NCBI GenBank assembly: GCA_034435035.1
Contig: DAOTXW010000041.1
Span: 62,001-126,000, forward strand
Source of the DNA: JAHEME01 sp034435035
Lineage (GTDB): Bacteria; Chloroflexota; Anaerolineae; Aggregatilineales; UBA3940
Length of the DNA stretch: 64,000 nucleotides
Direction of reading: 5' to 3'
The notes beneath the pieces were generated by a model. It did no database searches and was not told the DNA's origin. It saw only the letters and a program-made list of their open reading frames with translations. A program made the position numbers and the translations under genes. Of this stretch, positions 60,940 to 64,000 are shown in pieces. Positions within the stretch are counted from its first letter, which is position 1; each line of letters begins with the position of its first letter.

Positions 60940-61956
60940 ATGCCCATTCTGGTCACTGGCGGTTCGGGTTTTCTGGGCGGGGCGATAGTCCGGGCGCTGG
61001 TTGCTGCCGGCGAGACCCGGATACGAGTGCTGGCGCGTCCGGGCAGCGATCTCTCGGCGCTGGCCGGCATCCCCTGTGAGCGGGTCAATGGCGACCTGCT
61101 GGATCCGGACTCGCTGCGGCAGGCGCTGGAGGGCGTCAGCCAGCTGTTCCACGCCGCGGGGCTGATCCGGTTCCGGCCGCAGGATGCGCAGCAGGTGCGC
61201 CGGGTGAACCTGGACGGCACCCGCCACCTGTTCGAGGCGGCGCTGGCGGCCGGAGTCCGGCGCGTGGTTTACAGCGCGAGCATCTTTACAGTGGGGGCTG
61301 CGCAGAATGGGGCGCTGGCTACCGAGGATATGGGCTATAACACGCCTGACCTGCTGGATATTCCTTATATTCAGGCCAAATGGGGGGCTGAGCAAGCAGC
61401 ACAGGCCGCTGCCGCCCGGGGGCTGAAGGTGATCCGGCTGTACCCCGGGCTGTGCTTTGGCCCCGGCGATCATAACCGATCCTCAACCGGCGCCGTGGAT
61501 GCCTGGCTGAGGGGGATGCTGCCGGCAGTGGTGCGCGGGGGCGGCATTCCGGTGATCGATGTGCGGGATGCCGCGCAGGCGCACCTGGCCGCCATGGCGC
61601 ACGGAGTGCCGGGCCGCCGCTACCTGGCGCCGGGTTACAACCTCACCCTGGATGAGCTGTTCGCCCGGCTGTCACATTTGACGGGGCGGCCTGGGCCGCT
61701 GATGCTGCCGGCCAGGGTAGGGATTCTGGCGGCCAGGCTGCTCGATTGGCTGCCGCTGGCGCTGCCTGTTGACAGCGCGCAGGCGCGGCTCATGGCCCGG
61801 CAGTGGTGGTTTGATGACTCCCGCGCCCGGCAGGAGCTGGGCATAGCGTACCGCCCACTGGACACCACCCTGGCCGAGACGGTGGCCTGGCTGCGGGATC
61901 ACCCGCGCCGGAGGGTTCAGCCCGGCAGGACCAGGCTGTCCAGGTCGCGCGGGTAA
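60940..61956 (+). CDS. Extended SDR NAD-dependent epimerase/dehydratase-like protein
   Basis: A 338-residue extended short-chain dehydrogenase. NAD motif VTGGSGFLGGAIVRAL, LFHAAGLIRF, RVNLDGTRHLFEAALAAGVRRVVYSAS, and the catalytic YIQAK (YxxxK). RLYPGLCFGPGDH and a C-terminal basic tail follow. It resembles sugar-nucleotide epimerases or 3beta-HSD-type dehydrogenases associated with isoprenoid lipids; the substrate cannot be decided. AAAGG precedes the ATG. Its 3' end overlaps the convergent M24 gene by 40 bp. Confidence 0.83.
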   Translation: MPILVTGGSGFLGGAIVRALVAAGETRIRVLARPGSDLSALAGIPCERVNGDLLDPDSLRQALEGVSQLFHAAGLIRFRPQDAQQVRRVNLDGTRHLFEAALAAGVRRVVYSASIFTVGAAQNGALATEDMGYNTPDLLDIPYIQAKWGAEQAAQAAAARGLKVIRLYPGLCFGPGDHNRSSTGAVDAWLRGMLPAVVRGGGIPVIDVRDAAQAHLAAMAHGVPGRRYLAPGYNLTLDELFARLSHLTGRPGPLMLPARVGILAARLLDWLPLALPVDSAQARLMARQWWFDDSRARQELGIAYRPLDTTLAETVAWLRDHPRRRVQPGRTRLSRSRG

Positions 61957-63119
61957 TAGGTCAGGATCTCGATCCCATCTTCAGTGACCACCACAGTATC
62001 CGAGTGGCGAAACCCGCCGATGCCAGGGACATACAGCCCTGGCTCGACGGTGAAGACCATGCCCGGCTGCATGACGGTATCATCCCCCTGATCGAGGAAC
62101 GGCCCCTCGTGATACCGCAGGCCGATCGCGTGGCCGGTGTGATGCTTCCAGTAAGCCGTCAGATCATGGCGTTCAAAGTAACCGCGCACAGCCTGATCCA
62201 CCGCTGAGCAGCGCACCCCGGCCCGCATCGCCTCAAAGGCTGTATCCTGCAGAGCCATCATGTGCTGGAACAAATGAGTCTGTTCGACGGTGGGCTGGCC
62301 GATGATCAGGGTGCGCTCAAGCTCCGATTCGTATCCCCAGACCGGAGCGCCAGCGCCGGTGACCAGGACATCGCCGGGCTGGAACGTGATATTGGCGGCC
62401 AGTGCATGGGGGATGGCTGAGTTACGCCCGATCTGTCCCCGGTAGCCGGCGCCGGCCCCCTGGGAGAAGGCGCTCTGCGCCCGGTAGATCGGCCCGATCG
62501 CGTCCAGCATGGCCCGGGTGGCTTCATCGCTGGCGCGCTGGCTGACTTCGGTCTCAGTGAGGCCGACGCGGGTATATCGCTGCAGCAGCTGGTGAGCCAG
62601 ATTTCCCCAGCGCACGCTCTCCCGGATCAGCGCCAGTTCGGCTGGCGACTTGATCCTCATCTGATCTTCGATTGCTGCCCGTACCGGGATCACCGGTGTG
62701 CCAATCAGGGCGGACAGAGCCGGCCCGCGATAGCCCAGAATCCAGGGGTAGCCATCCTCGTCAGCGCCGATGCGGCCCTGGATTCCCTGATCGCGCAGCA
62801 GGGCTGCCAGCCGCTCCATAGGGTGCGGGCGGTCCGGATATTCGGGGTAGTGCTCCACACGATCGACCACGGCATTGGCCTGTGCGTGCTCCAGTTCCAG
62901 GCGGGGCACAAACAGGGCGCGCTCGCCATCCCGGTTCATGGTGAACGCCATCGGGCGCTCGGTGGGTATGAAGGCGAAACCCGTCAAGTAGAGCATGGCA
63001 TGGCGGTCGAACACTACCACGCCGGCCAGGTCCTCGCGCCGAATGTGCTCCAGAAGTTGGCCGCAGCGAGCCAGGTGCTCCTCGTCGCGAATCCGTAGCG
63101 CAAACTTATCGATGCCCAT
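61917..63119 (-). CDS. M24 (pita-bread fold) peptidase-like protein
   Basis: A 400-residue protein with an N-terminal creatinase-type domain (LAGVVVFDRHAMLYLTGF) and a C-terminal pita-bread domain. His ligand HHTGHAIGLRYHE and Glu ligand FTVEPGLYVPGIGG are present, but the two Asp ligands are replaced (VLVTGAGAP and GYESELERTL) and the last Glu reads GFRHSDTVVV. It may be a metal-free relative (creatinase-like) and not a working aminopeptidase. AGGAG lies before the ATG at 63119. Confidence 0.8.
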   Translation of the reverse strand: MGIDKFALRIRDEEHLARCGQLLEHIRREDLAGVVVFDRHAMLYLTGFAFIPTERPMAFTMNRDGERALFVPRLELEHAQANAVVDRVEHYPEYPDRPHPMERLAALLRDQGIQGRIGADEDGYPWILGYRGPALSALIGTPVIPVRAAIEDQMRIKSPAELALIRESVRWGNLAHQLLQRYTRVGLTETEVSQRASDEATRAMLDAIGPIYRAQSAFSQGAGAGYRGQIGRNSAIPHALAANITFQPGDVLVTGAGAPVWGYESELERTLIIGQPTVEQTHLFQHMMALQDTAFEAMRAGVRCSAVDQAVRGYFERHDLTAYWKHHTGHAIGLRYHEGPFLDQGDDTVMQPGMVFTVEPGLYVPGIGGFRHSDTVVVTEDGIEILTYYPRDLDSLVLPG

Positions 63120-63254
63120 GCGCCCCTGCTCCTTTCAGCCTCATGAATGAATACATGTCCGTACACCGGGCGACTGGCGCGCTGCCTGACTGATAATGTA
63201 CCGCACAGGCGCGGTGGGAGAAAGCCGGGCGCACGGCTGTCTGTGTGGCAACCG

Positions 63255-63285
63255 TGCTACAATAGTCGGCGGGGGATGCCCCCGC
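63255..63285 (+). promoter_or_regulatory. Extended -10 promoter with adjacent GC hairpin
   Basis: TGC before TACAAT (63258-63263) in the 219-bp divergent region. A 7-bp hairpin (63269-63275 with 63279-63285) follows at once, with ATG as its 3-nt loop. It is the presumed promoter of the last Nudix gene. Confidence 0.5.
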
Positions 63286-63338
63286 GTCGCGGGACCCCCC
63301 TCGCGGAACGGCAGCGCAATACCCACCCGCTGAAGGTA

Positions 63339-63974
63339 ATGAGACCGAACCTCGACGACGTGCGCCGCGCCCTGGCCCTGACCGACTTTGATGCTGTGAG
63401 CGCCTGGCGTCAGATGGCGCCGCAGCACCGCCGGCTGGAAAGTCTTCCGGCAGCTGACGGAGCAGCGCGCACCGCCGCCGTCCTGCTGCTGCTTTATCCT
63501 CAAGGCGGGCAGCTTGTTTTTGTCCTGACGCGTCGCACGGAGATAGTGGCCACGCATAAGGGCCAGATCTCGCTGCCGGGCGGCGCGCAGGAAAGCGGCG
63601 AATCCCCGGCCCAGACAGCCATCCGCGAGACCTGCGAGGAGATCGGCGTGTGCCAGGCAGATATCAGCCTGATCGGCGCGCTGACTCCGCTGTACGTGGG
63701 TGTGAGCGGCTTCCAGATCAACCCATTTGTGGGCTATCTGCCGGCCCGCCCTCAGATCTCCCCGGATCCGGTGGAAGTGGCTGAAACCCTCGAGGTACCC
63801 CTGAGCCAGCTGCTGGACGACTCGGTCAAACAGGTGGAACGCTGGCATTTAGGGGGGATGGACCTCGATGTCCCCTTCTACCGCATCAGCGGCTACCCGG
63901 TATGGGGCGCGACGGCGATCATTTTGAGCGAGATGGAGCACCGACTGCGGGCGGCGCTGGCGCTCTCGCTCTAA
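63339..63974 (+). CDS. Nudix CoA pyrophosphatase-like hydrolase
   Basis: A 211-residue Nudix protein. The sequence VLTRRTEIVATHKGQISLPGG matches the CoA-family element LLTxRxxxxxxHxGQIsFPGG, and the Nudix box GAQESGESPAQTAIRETCEEIG follows, indicating cleavage of CoA or acyl-CoA to 4'-phosphopantetheine. Start chosen at the ATG at 63339, near the family start, although GAAGG is only 2 nt away; an ATG at 63276, in the hairpin loop 12 nt after the -10 box, is also in frame and would add 21 Arg/Pro-rich residues. Last gene in the window. Confidence 0.88.
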   Translation: MRPNLDDVRRALALTDFDAVSAWRQMAPQHRRLESLPAADGAARTAAVLLLLYPQGGQLVFVLTRRTEIVATHKGQISLPGGAQESGESPAQTAIRETCEEIGVCQADISLIGALTPLYVGVSGFQINPFVGYLPARPQISPDPVEVAETLEVPLSQLLDDSVKQVERWHLGGMDLDVPFYRISGYPVWGATAIILSEMEHRLRAALALSL

Positions 63975-64000
63975 TGAAGGTTTTATGTCTATCTAATAAT

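Overview
The window is a 64 kb stretch of a GC-rich bacterial chromosome, densely packed with genes on both strands. The gene content fits Chloroflexota, most likely an Anaerolineae-like lineage: many exported proteins with long Thr/Pro-rich linkers, a bacterial Elp3, a greatly enlarged SecA, class U-type sirtuin, soluble transhydrogenase SthA, DUF2330 and DUF503 proteins. This placement is an inference from family content, since no rRNA or tRNA gene is visible. No insertion sequence, phage, CRISPR array or obvious transferred island was seen.

Layout. 1-8 kb: DUF503 protein, YchF, an SH3 wall-type protein, lipoyl synthase, a polytopic glycosyltransferase-like protein, then a leftward three-gene unit (HD hydrolase, Na/Pi-like transporter, tandem universal stress protein). 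8-14 kb: a small two-CxxC protein with its own regulated-looking promoter, a fused DppB-DppC permease with no ATPase, a Ca2+-type P-ATPase and an exported Thr/Pro-linker protein. 14-23 kb: urocanate hydratase, an S51 peptidase, protein-isoaspartate methyltransferase, adenosine deaminase and a 1351-residue SecA. 23-29 kb: DUF2905-queA-GNAT-dprA unit, lipoprotein and M23 peptidase pair, alpha/beta hydrolase. 29-32 kb: OmpR-type regulator divergent from a sirtuin and a soluble GAF histidine kinase. 32-40 kb: leftward unit running from a small CxxC ORF through a PH-like membrane protein, a GT-C-like protein, yajC, a TrkA-N membrane protein, secD and secF, closed by a strong terminator. 40-48 kb: leftward rplI, rodZ-like, rimO, Nudix, rodA and gltX; divergent coaE-GNAT fusion. 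48-56 kb: nitrilase-family amidase, a reverse transsulfuration pair (cystathionine beta-synthase and gamma-lyase type), creatininase-family protein, sthA, DUF2330 protein. 56-64 kb: elp3-birA, an FGE-fold lipoprotein, metallophosphoesterase, SDR epimerase, M24 peptidase-like protein and a CoA-type Nudix hydrolase.

How genes work together. Cell envelope and secretion form the main theme: SecA, YajC, SecD and SecF, RodA with a RodZ-like partner, an M23 endopeptidase, and several anchored extracytoplasmic proteins. Cofactor and translation functions are interleaved: LipA, BirA, CoaE, QueA, Elp3, RimO, GltX and bL9.

Regulation. Many intergenic regions carry clear sigma70-type promoters (TTGnnn, about 17 bp, TAnnnT). 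At least four start codons lie only 7 to 9 nt after a -10 box and lack a Shine-Dalgarno sequence, which suggests leaderless mRNAs. Other genes have strong Shine-Dalgarno sites, several with TTG or GTG starts. Features most worth attention are the permease fusion, the CoaE-GNAT fusion, the filterless TrkA-N protein inside the sec operon, the sirtuin between two-component partners, and an inverted repeat across the promoter of the two-CxxC protein.
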